Source: Streptomyces sp. RerS4
Lineage (GTDB): Bacteria > Actinomycetota > Actinomycetes > Streptomycetales > Streptomycetaceae
NCBI RefSeq assembly: GCF_023515955.1
Contig: NZ_CP097322.1
Span: 1 to 64,000 of the forward strand
DNA length: 64,000 bases
Reading direction: 5' to 3'
Part shown: one piece after another, positions 19,876 to 27,941 of the stretch
How positions within the stretch are numbered: the first letter of the stretch is position 1
How the letters are laid out: each line of letters starts with the position of its first letter
Program-made: the position numbers and the translations under genes
The notes under the pieces: generated by a model
The model's database searches: none
What the model was told of the DNA's origin: nothing
Seen by the model: the letters and a program-made list of their open reading frames with translations, nothing else

Positions 19876-20746
19876 GATGCTCCCCGGTCGCCGACGGCGG
19901 TGAAGTCGGCGTAGGCACCGTGGTCGGCGACGGCCTGGGCGTAGGCGTTGATGGCGAGATCGATCAACGGGAGGGGTCCGAGGAGCTCGCGGGCGTATTC
20001 GAGGTCCTTGACCATGTGCCGGACGGCGAAGTCGGGGTCCTTGTAGTCCTGGCGTTCCAGCCGGGGCAGCTTGGAGGCGGTGATGGCGGCCATCCAGCCG
20101 GTGGTGGTGACGGCGCGCGCGGCGACCTGGTAGTCCTCGCCGAGATGGGTCGGCAGTTGGCGGGCGAAGACACCGAGACTGTGGAGGACCGCCGCGCCCC
20201 ACGCGTTGAAGATCAGTTTGAAGCGGGCGGGGTTGCCGGGCCGGGAGAATTCGTGGCGTTGGCTGGTGATCGCGGCGAGGACCGTTTCGGTGCGCGCGTC
20301 GTGGACCGGGGTGTGGAGGAACGCCGTGAGCGTCCCGCTGGTGGCGGCGGGCCGGCTGCCGGTGACCGAGCACTCCACGGGAATGCCACCGCGGCAGGTG
20401 ATCTGCTGATGCCACTCCTCGGCCCATTCGGGGCTGATGGTGGACAGCTCCACGCAGACGGGACGGTGGTCGGCCAGTGCGGCCGTCACGGGGTCGGTGG
20501 TCCAAAAGGCGCGGCTGTCGTGATCGTCGGCGAAGCAGCCGATGACGACGTCGGGCTCGACCGGCGGGATGTCGCGGGGCGGATCAGCCGTGTGCCGGGC
20601 AGGGGGGCCTGGGCGAGGTGCCGGCTGACGATGGAGACGCGGCTGTGGGGCAGGGCCGTGAGGTGGGGGATGATCCCGGCGGTCATGACGCCGTACCCGG
20701 CGACGAGGATGCTCGTCGCCGGTCGGCCCGTTAAGGAAGCTGTCAT
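19872..20746 (-). pseudogene. NAD(P)-binding dehydrogenase with frameshift
   Basis: The first about 55 codons give a Rossmann start (ILVAGYGVMTAGIIPHL). Beyond about 20580 the same protein continues in another frame (DIPPVEPDVVIGCFADDHDS and on to the stop at 19872). The C-terminal part (AARAVTTTGWMAAITASKL) resembles the all-helical domain of 6-phosphogluconate/3-hydroxyisobutyrate-type dehydrogenases. One missing base in the C-run at about 20576-20579 (minus strand) would restore the frame, giving about 290 residues. This is either a recent mutation or a sequencing error. Its ATG overlaps the galE stop. Confidence 0.65.
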
Positions 20747-21744
20747 TCGTCTTCTCCGCGGAGGATGGTGTCGCGCTGGGCGTACCAGGCGAGGGAGTCG
20801 GAGATGCCCTGTTCGATCGAGAGTTCCGGGCGCCAGTCCAAAAGCGTGTCGGCCAGGGTGATGTCGGGGTAGGCGCCGGCGGTGTCGCCGGGGCGCCGGT
20901 CGGTCAGGTGGGTGGGCATGGGCTTGCCGGTGACGTTCTCGAAGGCCTTGATCAGTTCGAGGACGGTGGTGCCGGTGCCGGAGCCGAGGTTGATGACGCG
21001 GTAGGTGTCCCCGCCGGCGGGAAGGACGGTGCCGAAGGCGCGCAGGGCGGCGATGTGGGCGCGGGCCAGGTCCCAGACGTGGACGTAGTCGCGGATGCCG
21101 GTTCCGTCGCGGGTCTCCCAGTCGGTGCCGGTGACGGGGTAGGGCAGGCCGGCGTGGAACTTGTCGATCATGACGCCGAGGGCGTGGGTCGGCCGGGTCA
21201 CCTGGAGTCCGGAGCGCATCTTGGGGTCGGCGCCGATCGGGTTGAAGTAGCGCAGGGAGATCGCGCGGAGGTCGGTGCCGGCGGTGATGTCTTCGAGAGC
21301 GTTCTCGAAGACGGCCTTGGTGCGGGCGTAGGGGCTCAGGGGGTTCAGCGGCGCGGTCTCCGTGATGCCCAGTCCGGCGTCGTAGATCGCGGCGGAGGAA
21401 CTGAACAGGAACCGGGTGCAGCCGTTGCGCAGCAGGTGGCCCAGGAGCGCGAGGCCGTTGCTGACGTTCTCGGTGTAGTAGCGCAGGGGTTCGGCCACCG
21501 ATTCGGGCACCACAATCTTCGCGGCGCATCCGATCGTGATCTCGATGTCGGGGTGCTCGGTGAAGATCCGGTCGATGAGCGCGCCGTCCGCGATGTCGCC
21601 CTCGTAGCGGATCCGGCCCTCGGTGAACTCGCGTCGCCCGGTGGAGTAGTCGTCGAGGATGACCGGCTCGATGCCCTCGTCGAGGCAGGCCGAGGCGATG
21701 GTGCTGCCGATGAACCCGGCGCCGCCGGTGATCAGAACCTTCAC
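20743..21744 (-). CDS. galE: UDP-glucose 4-epimerase-like protein
   Basis: The 333-residue protein opens with the NAD-binding motif MKVLITGGAGFIGS. It carries FSSSAAIY and the catalytic YARTK, and has the GalE-typical RYFNPIGADP, RDYVHVWDLARAH and INLGSGTGTTVLEL. It would interconvert UDP-glucose and UDP-galactose or a related pair. It is the first gene of the minus-strand series with the dehydrogenase, nucleotidyltransferase and radical SAM genes. Because of this context it may serve a special sugar pathway rather than central metabolism. Confidence 0.85.
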   Translation of the reverse strand: MKVLITGGAGFIGSTIASACLDEGIEPVILDDYSTGRREFTEGRIRYEGDIADGALIDRIFTEHPDIEITIGCAAKIVVPESVAEPLRYYTENVSNGLALLGHLLRNGCTRFLFSSSAAIYDAGLGITETAPLNPLSPYARTKAVFENALEDITAGTDLRAISLRYFNPIGADPKMRSGLQVTRPTHALGVMIDKFHAGLPYPVTGTDWETRDGTGIRDYVHVWDLARAHIAALRAFGTVLPAGGDTYRVINLGSGTGTTVLELIKAFENVTGKPMPTHLTDRRPGDTAGAYPDITLADTLLDWRPELSIEQGISDSLAWYAQRDTILRGEDE

Positions 21745-21810
21745 GAATGTCTCCCAAGTCGGTTGTCGACCAGCACTGTTGGGCGCCGGTCGAGGCTGTG
21801 AGGCGGGAGC

Positions 21811-22431
21811 CTAGCAGCGCTTGGTGACGGTTCGTTCCGGTTCCTCCCGGTCCTGGAGGCGCCGGTAGAGGCACCAGACCATCGTGGGCCGGAAGACCTC
21901 GTGGATCCTCAACCCGTGGCGCTCGACCACGTCGACGGACCCGATGCAGCAGTCGGCTTTGCCCTGCGCGACGAGCCGGACCGCGACCGGCTTCGCGTCG
22001 ACGTAACGCCGTCGAGCCCCTGGCACGAAGGTGTCGGCGAACACCCGGGTGGCGGGGTGCAGGGCCAGAGATCGGGCCGTTTCCGGGCTACCGTGCGAAC
22101 GGGTGGCCACGCACATGTCCTTCGTCGGGCTCACCCAGACCTCGTCCACGCGCATGCGCCCCAGGTTGCGGAAGTGCATGTCCACCCACAGGTCACGGAC
22201 CGCCTCGCCGGCCCGCTCGACGAACCCGGCCGCCACCAGGGCGAAGGTGTCGTTCTCGTACGCGTACCGCAGGGCCGCGTCGAACGTCGGGGCCAGTACC
22301 GCCTGGTCGAACAGCCGCAACGCCTCGGCGTGCGCGTCGGTCCCTTCGGGACCCAACGTCGCGACGACGCCGCGGCGGCGCTCGATGGGGATCCGCCTTG
22401 TGCGCTGGAGGGTATGTGTGGTCATGGCCAT
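21811..22431 (-). CDS. Prephenate dehydratase-like protein
   Basis: The 206-residue protein begins, after a short lead, with VATLGPEGTDAHAEA, the hallmark of prephenate dehydratase catalytic domains. It continues with a periplasmic-binding-protein-like fold (GKADCCIGSVDVVERHGL). It lacks the C-terminal ACT regulatory domain of true PheA. Short single-domain relatives act in natural-product pathways, such as the BacA-type prephenate decarboxylase of similar length, but I cannot assign that reaction here. The ATG at 22431 has AGGAG four bases upstream. It sits 66 bases upstream of galE on the same strand. Confidence 0.6.
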   Translation of the reverse strand: MAMTTHTLQRTRRIPIERRRGVVATLGPEGTDAHAEALRLFDQAVLAPTFDAALRYAYENDTFALVAAGFVERAGEAVRDLWVDMHFRNLGRMRVDEVWVSPTKDMCVATRSHGSPETARSLALHPATRVFADTFVPGARRRYVDAKPVAVRLVAQGKADCCIGSVDVVERHGLRIHEVFRPTMVWCLYRRLQDREEPERTVTKRC

Positions 22432-22576
22432 CGGTCTCCTGATCGTTGTGATGGGGGCGCATGCGGGGCGCGCTTCGTGCCGAGCGGACCCACGTCCTGG
22501 GACCGGCCGATCACGGCACGAAGTCGGTTGGACCTTTGGGCGACATCGGGGCGGTCGTGCGGTGGGGTCAGAGGCT

Positions 22577-23437
22577 CTACGCCTTGGTCGACGCCCCGGC
22601 GCGGGTGGTGAACCGTCTCTGAACGCGCCCGAGCCAGTCGTAGCTTTGTCGTGGAGAGACCGCCGCGGCCTCGATGACGTCCAACCGGAACCGGTGCTGC
22701 GCGCTGTCGCCGGCGTAGAGGACTCCGTAGGTCTCGGAGACGAAGAGGCGGGCGCGGGGCAGGCGCAGTTCGGTGAGGGGCGACGACAGGGTGATCACGC
22801 CGCTGTCGAGCGGCAGTACACGGACGCTGATCAGGCGGCGTTCCATAAGGTCGCGCAGGTGGCCGAGCTGGCGGGCCATCACCTCGACCCCGGGTCCGGC
22901 CCGGGTCAGCAGCTGCTCGTCGAGGAGCAGCGTGGTGCGGGGGCCCTTCTCGGTGAGGTGGCGCATCCCGAGGGTGGCGGGCCCGTACTCCTCCTGGGGC
23001 AGGGCCCAGCGGGCGTGGCATGCGGCGTAGTCGGGGGTCTGGACAGGTGTGGGGAGCCAGATGGGCGCCCAGGTGCGTGTGCTGCGGGCCGTATGCTCGC
23101 AGGCCGCGAGGCGCTGCTGGTGCCCGGGGGCGTCGTCGAGCCGGACGTCGTCGTACGGCGGCGGGCGCAACAGGCGCGTGACCGCCCTGACGTCAGCCAT
23201 CGCGGTGATGCCGTACGTCCGCAGGAGAGCGGTGGCGGTCGCGGCTTCCAGTCCCGGGGCGCCCGCCTCCAGCCGGCGCAGTTCCAGCCAGCTGATGCCC
23301 GCCGACGCGGCGGCGTCGCCGCGGCTGATCCGCTTCGCCTCGCGGAGGGATGCCAGGTAGGTGCCGACGACGAGTTCGCCCGCGCGTCGCGCGGTGCGGA
23401 CGTCGAGGCCGGGGCCGGGGCCGGAGTCGGAGATCAC
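22577..23437 (-). CDS. XRE-family regulator with DUF5753
   Basis: The 286-residue product has an N-terminal helix-turn-helix (VGTYLASLREAKRISRGDAAASAGI). A DUF5753-type ligand-binding part follows, with LPTPVQTPDYAACHARW, ERRLISVRVLPLDSGV and LFVSETYGVLYAGD. This is the common Streptomyces regulator plan. GTG 23437 overlaps the stop of the upstream gene, so the two are probably a translational pair. No DUF397 partner is next to it. The target is unknown. Confidence 0.78.
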   Translation of the reverse strand: MISDSGPGPGLDVRTARRAGELVVGTYLASLREAKRISRGDAAASAGISWLELRRLEAGAPGLEAATATALLRTYGITAMADVRAVTRLLRPPPYDDVRLDDAPGHQQRLAACEHTARSTRTWAPIWLPTPVQTPDYAACHARWALPQEEYGPATLGMRHLTEKGPRTTLLLDEQLLTRAGPGVEVMARQLGHLRDLMERRLISVRVLPLDSGVITLSSPLTELRLPRARLFVSETYGVLYAGDSAQHRFRLDVIEAAAVSPRQSYDWLGRVQRRFTTRAGASTKA

Positions 23438-24075
23438 GCCAAGCGCCTTTCCGGAGCACCGTTGCGGTCGGCGGCGGGGGTGGGGAGGACGGTCGGGTCG
23501 GGTACGGCGCCGCGAAGTTCCAGCACGAGGTAGCGGGCCAGGACGTGGCGGATCCGGTGGGTGTCGGTGAAGAGCACGAGCTCGTCCGAGGAGACGACGG
23601 CTCCGTGGCGGTCGTAGAGGGTGCCGATGACGCCCACGGGCTCCGCCTCCCGCACGCGCACGGCCACGTAGCCAAGGCGCAGACCCGCGCACCGCTCCAC
23701 GGCGTGCCGGGCGTGAAGCCGGCAGATCGGCGGCGTGATCGTGAGTATGTCGGCCGGCCAGACGTCCGCGTCGTCCTGCGCGTGCAGCAGCCACAGCATG
23801 CCCGTACGCGGGTCGCGATCGGGCCAGCCCAGGCAGTGCACGCACAGCAACCGGTCCGTAGCGCGCCGCTGGACCTCGGGGTCGAACACGGCGTACTCGG
23901 GCGCACCGATGCCAGCTCCGCCCCACCTCTCCCACAGCACCTCGAAGACGGGGTCGACCTGGTCCTGGCGCGACCCACCGGCGTACCGCAGGCCGGAACG
24001 CTCCATCAGGACCATCGGGTGCTGCGGGAAACGGTCGCGGCGCCGGGCAACGGCAGGCACGGAAAGGGTGTTCAC
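23434..24075 (-). CDS. Hypothetical protein, partner of XRE regulator
   Basis: The 213-residue protein has no domain I can name. It contains LLCVHCLGW and CRLHARHAVERCAG, with paired cysteines and histidines that may bind metal, and an arginine-rich tail. The GTG at 24075 has GGAG at a suitable distance. It overlaps the downstream XRE regulator by four bases. A linked regulatory or sensing role is inferred only from that coupling. Confidence 0.55.
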   Translation of the reverse strand: MNTLSVPAVARRRDRFPQHPMVLMERSGLRYAGGSRQDQVDPVFEVLWERWGGAGIGAPEYAVFDPEVQRRATDRLLCVHCLGWPDRDPRTGMLWLLHAQDDADVWPADILTITPPICRLHARHAVERCAGLRLGYVAVRVREAEPVGVIGTLYDRHGAVVSSDELVLFTDTHRIRHVLARYLVLELRGAVPDPTVLPTPAADRNGAPERRLA

Positions 24076-24188
24076 CGGAAATCTCCAGGGATCGCGGGCA
24101 GTCGGGTCGGCCACGGGAGTGTCCGACCCGTACGGGAGCAGGGTTCGCGCGTCGGAGAGGGGGTGCTCGCAGGAGAGCGCCGTCGGGT

Positions 24189-24920
24189 CTAGAGCCGCAG
24201 CCGGGTCTCGGTGGTGCTGGCGGTGGCCGGCTCTACGGTGCGCTGACGCTGCGACAGGCTTTTCAGGACGCTGGCCGTGCCCCGGAGGTCGGTCGGGGAA
24301 CTCGGCCAACCCTGCATCGCGTGCCGTTGTGCGGTGAGCGCGTGGGTGAGTTCTCGGGTGGCCTCACCGAACTCGTGCCAGGCCACCAGCGCGTCGAGGT
24401 CGTCGTACACCCACGTGTCGCCGTCGCGGATGAAGTTCCAGTGGACTACGCAGGCGCCTTCGGCGCGGGCGCATACCACCACCCAGCGGCGGCCGAGCCG
24501 GCCGGCCCACATCGACCAAGCGTCATCCTCCGCAGCGGCCCGTTCATCCGTGAGCCGACGCCGCACCAGGGCCGGAATCCTCTCCTCGTCGAGCTCGGGT
24601 TCGACGGTGGGCGGGGTGCAGGGCAGGCCTCGGGCCGCGGCCGCGTAGGAGGTGAACGACCCGAACGTCGGATGCGGCCTGCCCTCGTAGGTGAGCGTCG
24701 AGGAGGTCCAGGCCCTGCGCCACCCGGTGCCGGACTTGCGATTCCAGGCGAGGGTCAACTCCCACGGCCCCGCCAGGTGCCGCAGGAGCACCCGGCCGGC
24801 GTGGGGCCTCTCCAACATCGGCTCGATGCCCGTGGCCTCCGCGATGCGTGCGGCGACATAGCCGACGCGCGGCGGTACGTACGAGGGCCTGGTCGGATGG
24901 AACTTCTCACCCATGGTCAT
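24189..24920 (-). CDS. Hypothetical protein
   Basis: The 243-residue product is soluble, rich in tryptophan and arginine, and has no signal peptide. It has WELTLAWNRKSGTGWRRAW and WSMWAGRLGRRWVVVCARAEG, suggesting a beta-rich core. I do not recognise the family. The ATG at 24920 opens MTMGEKFHPTRPSYVPP. It is 113 bases upstream of the next minus-strand gene and may be co-transcribed. The 230 bases before the next gene hold nothing I recognise. Confidence 0.5.
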   Translation of the reverse strand: MTMGEKFHPTRPSYVPPRVGYVAARIAEATGIEPMLERPHAGRVLLRHLAGPWELTLAWNRKSGTGWRRAWTSSTLTYEGRPHPTFGSFTSYAAAARGLPCTPPTVEPELDEERIPALVRRRLTDERAAAEDDAWSMWAGRLGRRWVVVCARAEGACVVHWNFIRDGDTWVYDDLDALVAWHEFGEATRELTHALTAQRHAMQGWPSSPTDLRGTASVLKSLSQRQRTVEPATASTTETRLRL

Positions 24921-25151
24921 CCTCAATGGGTCGGCGGGGTCTTGTTGGGGATGGCCGGCCGCCCCCGTGGAGTGCAGGGGCGGCCGGGGCACACTCGCGC
25001 ACCGCGGGCTTCCCATCCGGCGCCGGCGAGGTGCCGCGCCCGTGCCGCTCGGCTGCCCGCTCACCACGCGGAAGGGGAAGCGCGGTGCGGGGAGCGGCAG
25101 GGCCCGTACGGTTCGTCGTCGCGGCACTGCTCGGCGCCGAGACGACGGAGG

Positions 25152-25298
25152 TCAGGAAAGGTAGGCGAAGTACACGTAGGCGAGCGACCCGCCGACCAAG
25201 GTCAGGAACAGCAGGACCCAGGAGGTCAGTCCTTGGCCAAAGCCGTTGCTGTCCAGGAAGCGGAGAGGGTGACGCACCACCCAACGAAGGCGAGGCAT
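25152..25298 (-). CDS. Small membrane protein
   Basis: This 48-residue reading frame has a basic start (MPRLRWVVRHPLRF) and one hydrophobic segment (TSWVLLFLTLVGGSLAYVYFAYL) reaching the C-terminus. That fits a single-pass membrane peptide. A GCAGG lies just before the ATG. No homologue is recognised and the call rests on composition. Confidence 0.35.
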   Translation of the reverse strand: MPRLRWVVRHPLRFLDSNGFGQGLTSWVLLFLTLVGGSLAYVYFAYLS

Positions 25299-25365
25299 CC
25301 TGCGCGGCGGCCCCAGATTCACCCCGCCCGGCACGACCCGGTCGCGACGAGTACCGCGCACCACG

Positions 25366-25602
25366 TCACACGTCCTCGGAGGAACGCCCGGGGCCCGAGG
25401 AGCGGGATCGCAGACGCGACCACCGAGCCCGCGCCTCCTCGGGCGTACGCGGCCGCCCCGACACCGACGTCGAGTCCAGGTCCGGCTTCGGCAGGTACAA
25501 GCTGTCCACCGCCCGCTGCACTGCCGCGCCCGGCAGGCGAAACGGTAGCGACCCGGTCGTGTTGATGCGCTCGGGGAGCCCGTGTCGGCCGACCTTGAAC
25601 AT
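25366..25602 (-). CDS. Small hypothetical protein (78 aa)
   Basis: A perfect AGGAGG sits six bases upstream of the ATG, which is the strongest support for this gene. The product is hydrophilic, with a basic and serine-rich C-terminus and no membrane segment or known motif. It follows the degenerate ATPase gene on the same strand after a 36-base gap and may be expressed with it. Confidence 0.5.
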   Translation of the reverse strand: MFKVGRHGLPERINTTGSLPFRLPGAAVQRAVDSLYLPKPDLDSTSVSGRPRTPEEARARWSRLRSRSSGPGRSSEDV

Positions 25603-25638
25603 GATGACCTCCTGGCAGAAAGGGAAAGGGTGTTGCAG

Positions 25639-26001
25639 TCAGTCCCGGAGCCCGGAGGCGGGACGGGCCGGCAGCTCGGCGTGGACGGTCTTGCCCGCAT
25701 CGGCACCGTGGAGGTACCAGCCGACCTCGGCCCCGAGGCGGCGCACCTCCCACAACCCGCGCCCCTCCGTGCCCTGCACGACCTCCTCGAATCGCTCGAA
25801 GGCCGGAACGAGGTCTCGGACCTCGATGAGGAGACCGCCGGTGGCGGTGAGGGTGAGCTGTATCCGGATACGCGCTCCGGCGGGAGCCGCCAGGGCCATG
25901 GAGGTCCGGGGCAGGTGTAAGGGATGCACAGCCGATTTCGTGATCGTTTCCCTTGCACGGTGTGAGTCCCGGACTTCCGGGGGCCGTCTGACTCGGTACA
26001 A
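25639..26001 (-). pseudogene. Degenerate anti-sigma-type ATPase (HATPase)
   Basis: The product's second half (GRGLWEVRRLGAEVGWYLHGADAGKTVHAELP) matches the C-terminal G-box region of Streptomyces serine-kinase/anti-sigma ATPases. At about 120 residues it is shorter than usual, and the expected N-box (ELVTNAVxH) is not recognisable; ITKSAVHPL stands in its place. Only a TTG start is available at the far end. It lies divergent to the XRE/DUF397 pair, a trio known from abaA/whiJ-like loci in Streptomyces. I infer that it is an inactive or altered member. Confidence 0.5.
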
Positions 26002-26020
26002 CTAGCTTGCCGCTCGCTAG
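26002..26020. promoter_or_regulatory. CTAGC-N9-GCTAG inverted repeat
   Basis: Five-base perfect arms separated by nine bases lie at the divergent start of the ATPase-like gene, upstream of the XRE gene. It is a candidate operator for the local XRE regulator. Confidence 0.4.
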
Positions 26021-26038
26021 AGTTACGAGGCAATGGAT

Positions 26039-26062
26039 ATCGCGGAGAATATTCACCGCGAT
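26039..26062. promoter_or_regulatory. 24-bp near-perfect palindrome
   Basis: ATCGCGGAGAATATTC followed by ACCGCGAT is symmetric except at one base pair of the dyad. It lies in the divergent region before the XRE gene and is AT-rich at its centre, as operators or promoter-overlapping sites often are. Which protein binds it is unknown. Confidence 0.55.
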
Positions 26063-26126
26063 GGAAAATGGAACATGCCAGCGCATACGCATCACCTGTC
26101 GTGGCAGGCGTAACGCGTGCCAGACT

Positions 26127-26176
26127 GCGCGCATAGGCGGATCTGACGCGCGCATGGGTTGATGCGGCGCGCGCAT
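26127..26176 (+). promoter_or_regulatory. Three GCGCGCAT repeats, 21-bp phased
   Basis: GCGCGCAT occurs three times, ending at 26134, 26155 and 26176, exactly 21 bases apart. This is two helical turns, so all copies face the same side of the DNA. They lie directly upstream of the XRE gene start and look like a cooperative binding array. Confidence 0.55.
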
Positions 26177-26195
26177 GGGGAGGAGAGGCACACGC

Positions 26196-27086
26196 ATGGT
26201 GGCGACACCCAGGCCGACAGTGCGCCGCATCGAACTCGGCTACGAGTTGCGTCAGCTGAGGGAGCGAGCCGGGAAGACCCTGGAGGAGGTGACAGCGGCG
26301 GGAGCTGTGACCGGCCTGAACTTCGCGAAGCTCCAGGCCCTGGAGAAGGGGACCCGGCCGCTTCGCTCCGCGGCCGATCTGCGAAACCTGCTCCAGTACT
26401 ACGGCGTCGAGGACGAGGAGGACGTGGCGGCGCTCCTGGCGATCCAGCGAGAGGGAGCCAGCCAGGACTGGTGGCACCCCTACCGCTCGACGATGCCCTC
26501 GGGCATGCCCCGCTTCATGGGCATCGAAGCGGCCGCCAGGGAGACCTGGGCCTTCCACCCCGCCCTCGTGTACGGGCTTCTCCAGACAGAGGACTACGCC
26601 CGCCATCTGCACGAGGACGCCCAGCGAGTCGAAGAGACCACGAGTGAGTCCATCACGCGCAACGTCGCCGTACGCATGCGCCGGAAGAAGGCCATCGAAC
26701 GCAACGAGGATCCCCTGCTCCTGCGCGCGGTGCTCTGGGAGCCGGCCCTGCGCAACCTCGTGGGGAACCCCGACGTGATGCGCGCGCAGTACGACGAGCT
26801 GATCCGACTGGCCGGCCTCCCCCACGTGCACCTTCAGATCCTGCCGATACTGCCACCGCGGTTTCGTGGGCACCTCCCCACCGCGAACTTCGCCGTGCTT
26901 CACCTGGAGGAGGGGCTCCCCACCTCCGTCCAGGTGGACACGCCTTGGAGTTCCACCTCCGTGTCGGACAAGCCACGCGAGGTCGGAAAGTTCAAGCGGG
27001 CCTTCAACGGCCTCATGTCCTCCGCGCTCCCGCCGGAGGACACCCCCGAGTTCCTGCACCAGCTATCGCGAGAGATCACGAAATGA
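26196..27086 (+). CDS. XRE-family regulator with DUF5753 (WhiJ-like)
   Basis: The 296-residue protein has an N-terminal helix-turn-helix (LGYELRQLRERAGKTLEEVTAAGAV, then FAKLQALEKGTRPL). A DUF5753 region follows with FHPALVYGLLQTEDYARHL and LPHVHLQILPILPPRFRGHL. It is the DNA-binding member of a typical Streptomyces XRE/DUF397 pair. The ATG at 26196 has GAGAGG seven bases upstream; an ATG at 26175 is an alternative. Its stop overlaps the DUF397 start (ATGA). The phased repeats and the palindrome upstream are likely its own control sites. Confidence 0.82.
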   Translation: MVATPRPTVRRIELGYELRQLRERAGKTLEEVTAAGAVTGLNFAKLQALEKGTRPLRSAADLRNLLQYYGVEDEEDVAALLAIQREGASQDWWHPYRSTMPSGMPRFMGIEAAARETWAFHPALVYGLLQTEDYARHLHEDAQRVEETTSESITRNVAVRMRRKKAIERNEDPLLLRAVLWEPALRNLVGNPDVMRAQYDELIRLAGLPHVHLQILPILPPRFRGHLPTANFAVLHLEEGLPTSVQVDTPWSSTSVSDKPREVGKFKRAFNGLMSSALPPEDTPEFLHQLSREITK

Positions 27087-27277
27087 ACCAGACACCCAAC
27101 GACCTGAACTGGATCAAGTCCAGCTACTCCGACGGCGCCGGCAACAACTGCGTCGAGATCGCCATCAGCGCCTCGGTCCACATCCGGGACTCGAAACTGA
27201 ACGGCAACGCCGATCAGCCCTGCCTCCGGGTACCCGGCGCGGCGTGGACGACCTTCGTCCAGACTGTCGATCACTAG
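27083..27277 (+). CDS. DUF397 domain protein
   Basis: The 64-residue protein has the family's signature WIKSSYSDGAGNNCVEIA, and VHIRDSK follows it. DUF397 proteins are small partners, probably antagonists, of the XRE regulators encoded beside them. The ATG overlaps the XRE stop by four bases, so the pair is translationally coupled. A strong hairpin lies ten bases after the stop. Confidence 0.85.
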   Translation: MNQTPNDLNWIKSSYSDGAGNNCVEIAISASVHIRDSKLNGNADQPCLRVPGAAWTTFVQTVDH

Positions 27278-27286
27278 ATACCCGGG

Positions 27287-27323
27287 CGGGTGTTCTCCTC
27301 GCGGTCATCGAGGAGAACACCCG
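27287..27323 (+). terminator. Hairpin terminator after DUF397
   Basis: Perfect 15-base arms, CGGGTGTTCTCCTCG and its complement, enclose a seven-base loop. It lies just after the DUF397 stop. No T-run follows. The next 300 bases, to 27622, hold no gene I can support. Confidence 0.8.
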
Positions 27324-27622
27324 TATCACTCCAGCATGCCCTGACACACCGACAACCGCCGCCCACAGTGGGATTTCGTGCCCCGTAGACGTCAGGCTCC
27401 GATGCGCAGGCGCCCGGCGCGCTTCCGTGGAGAACCGACCATCTTCCCGAACCGCAGAGCGGTTCTCCCGCTCCGCTCTCCCTGAGCGCGCCCCCCATTC
27501 AATCCCTCGCCGAACAGGCGCCCGAGCCTGTTCTCGCGAACAACGCCTCGGCAACATGAGGCCCACGAGCCCGAACTCGTGCCCAGGACGTGCTGCTTCC
27601 TGCCCTGAGGGAGGGCTGGTCG

Positions 27623-27820
27623 TCAGGTGAGGAAGGCGGCGAGGGTAGTGGCCACGACGGCGGCGAGGCTGACGACCGCCACGAAGGTGGCGGCCGCACG
27701 GGTGAGGGCCGTGGGATAGCTGCCGTTGTCCAGGCGGGCGAGCTTCGCCGCGCCGGCGGCGGCAAGCAGCGCGACAACGATCACAAGTGCGGTGGTGAGC
27801 AGGACGACGGCGACGGTCAC
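27623..27820 (-). CDS. Small two-helix membrane protein
   Basis: The 65-residue product has two hydrophobic segments (VTVAVVLLTTALVIVVALLAAAGAA and ATFVAVVSLAAVVATTLAAFL) joined by a short polar loop with LARLDNGSYP. The GTG at 27820 has GGGAG seven bases upstream. It is divergent from the HTH/P-loop/Sel1 gene. The function is unknown. Confidence 0.5.
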   Translation of the reverse strand: MTVAVVLLTTALVIVVALLAAAGAAKLARLDNGSYPTALTRAAATFVAVVSLAAVVATTLAAFLT

Positions 27821-27874
27821 GGCAATCTCCCGATGCGTATTGGGGTGTTGACATGGTCGAATGTCGCCGAATCG

Positions 27875-27920
27875 GTGTTCGCCGGTGTTCGCCGGGCGGA
27901 AGATGAACACCGGCGAACAC
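27875..27920. promoter_or_regulatory. 16-bp perfect inverted repeat
   Basis: GTGTTCGCCGGTGTTC and its exact complement are separated by 14 bases, in front of the likely start of the HTH/P-loop/Sel1 gene. Each arm itself contains a repeated GTGTTC. It could be the operator of that protein's own HTH, or an RNA hairpin in its leader. Confidence 0.6.
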
Positions 27921-27941
27921 GAGTCCTGGGGGCCACGCACC

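Noticed and set aside
13430..22431. Tunicamycin-type gene cluster
   Set aside because: Radical SAM and epimerase genes occur in both, but gene order and several key enzymes differ.
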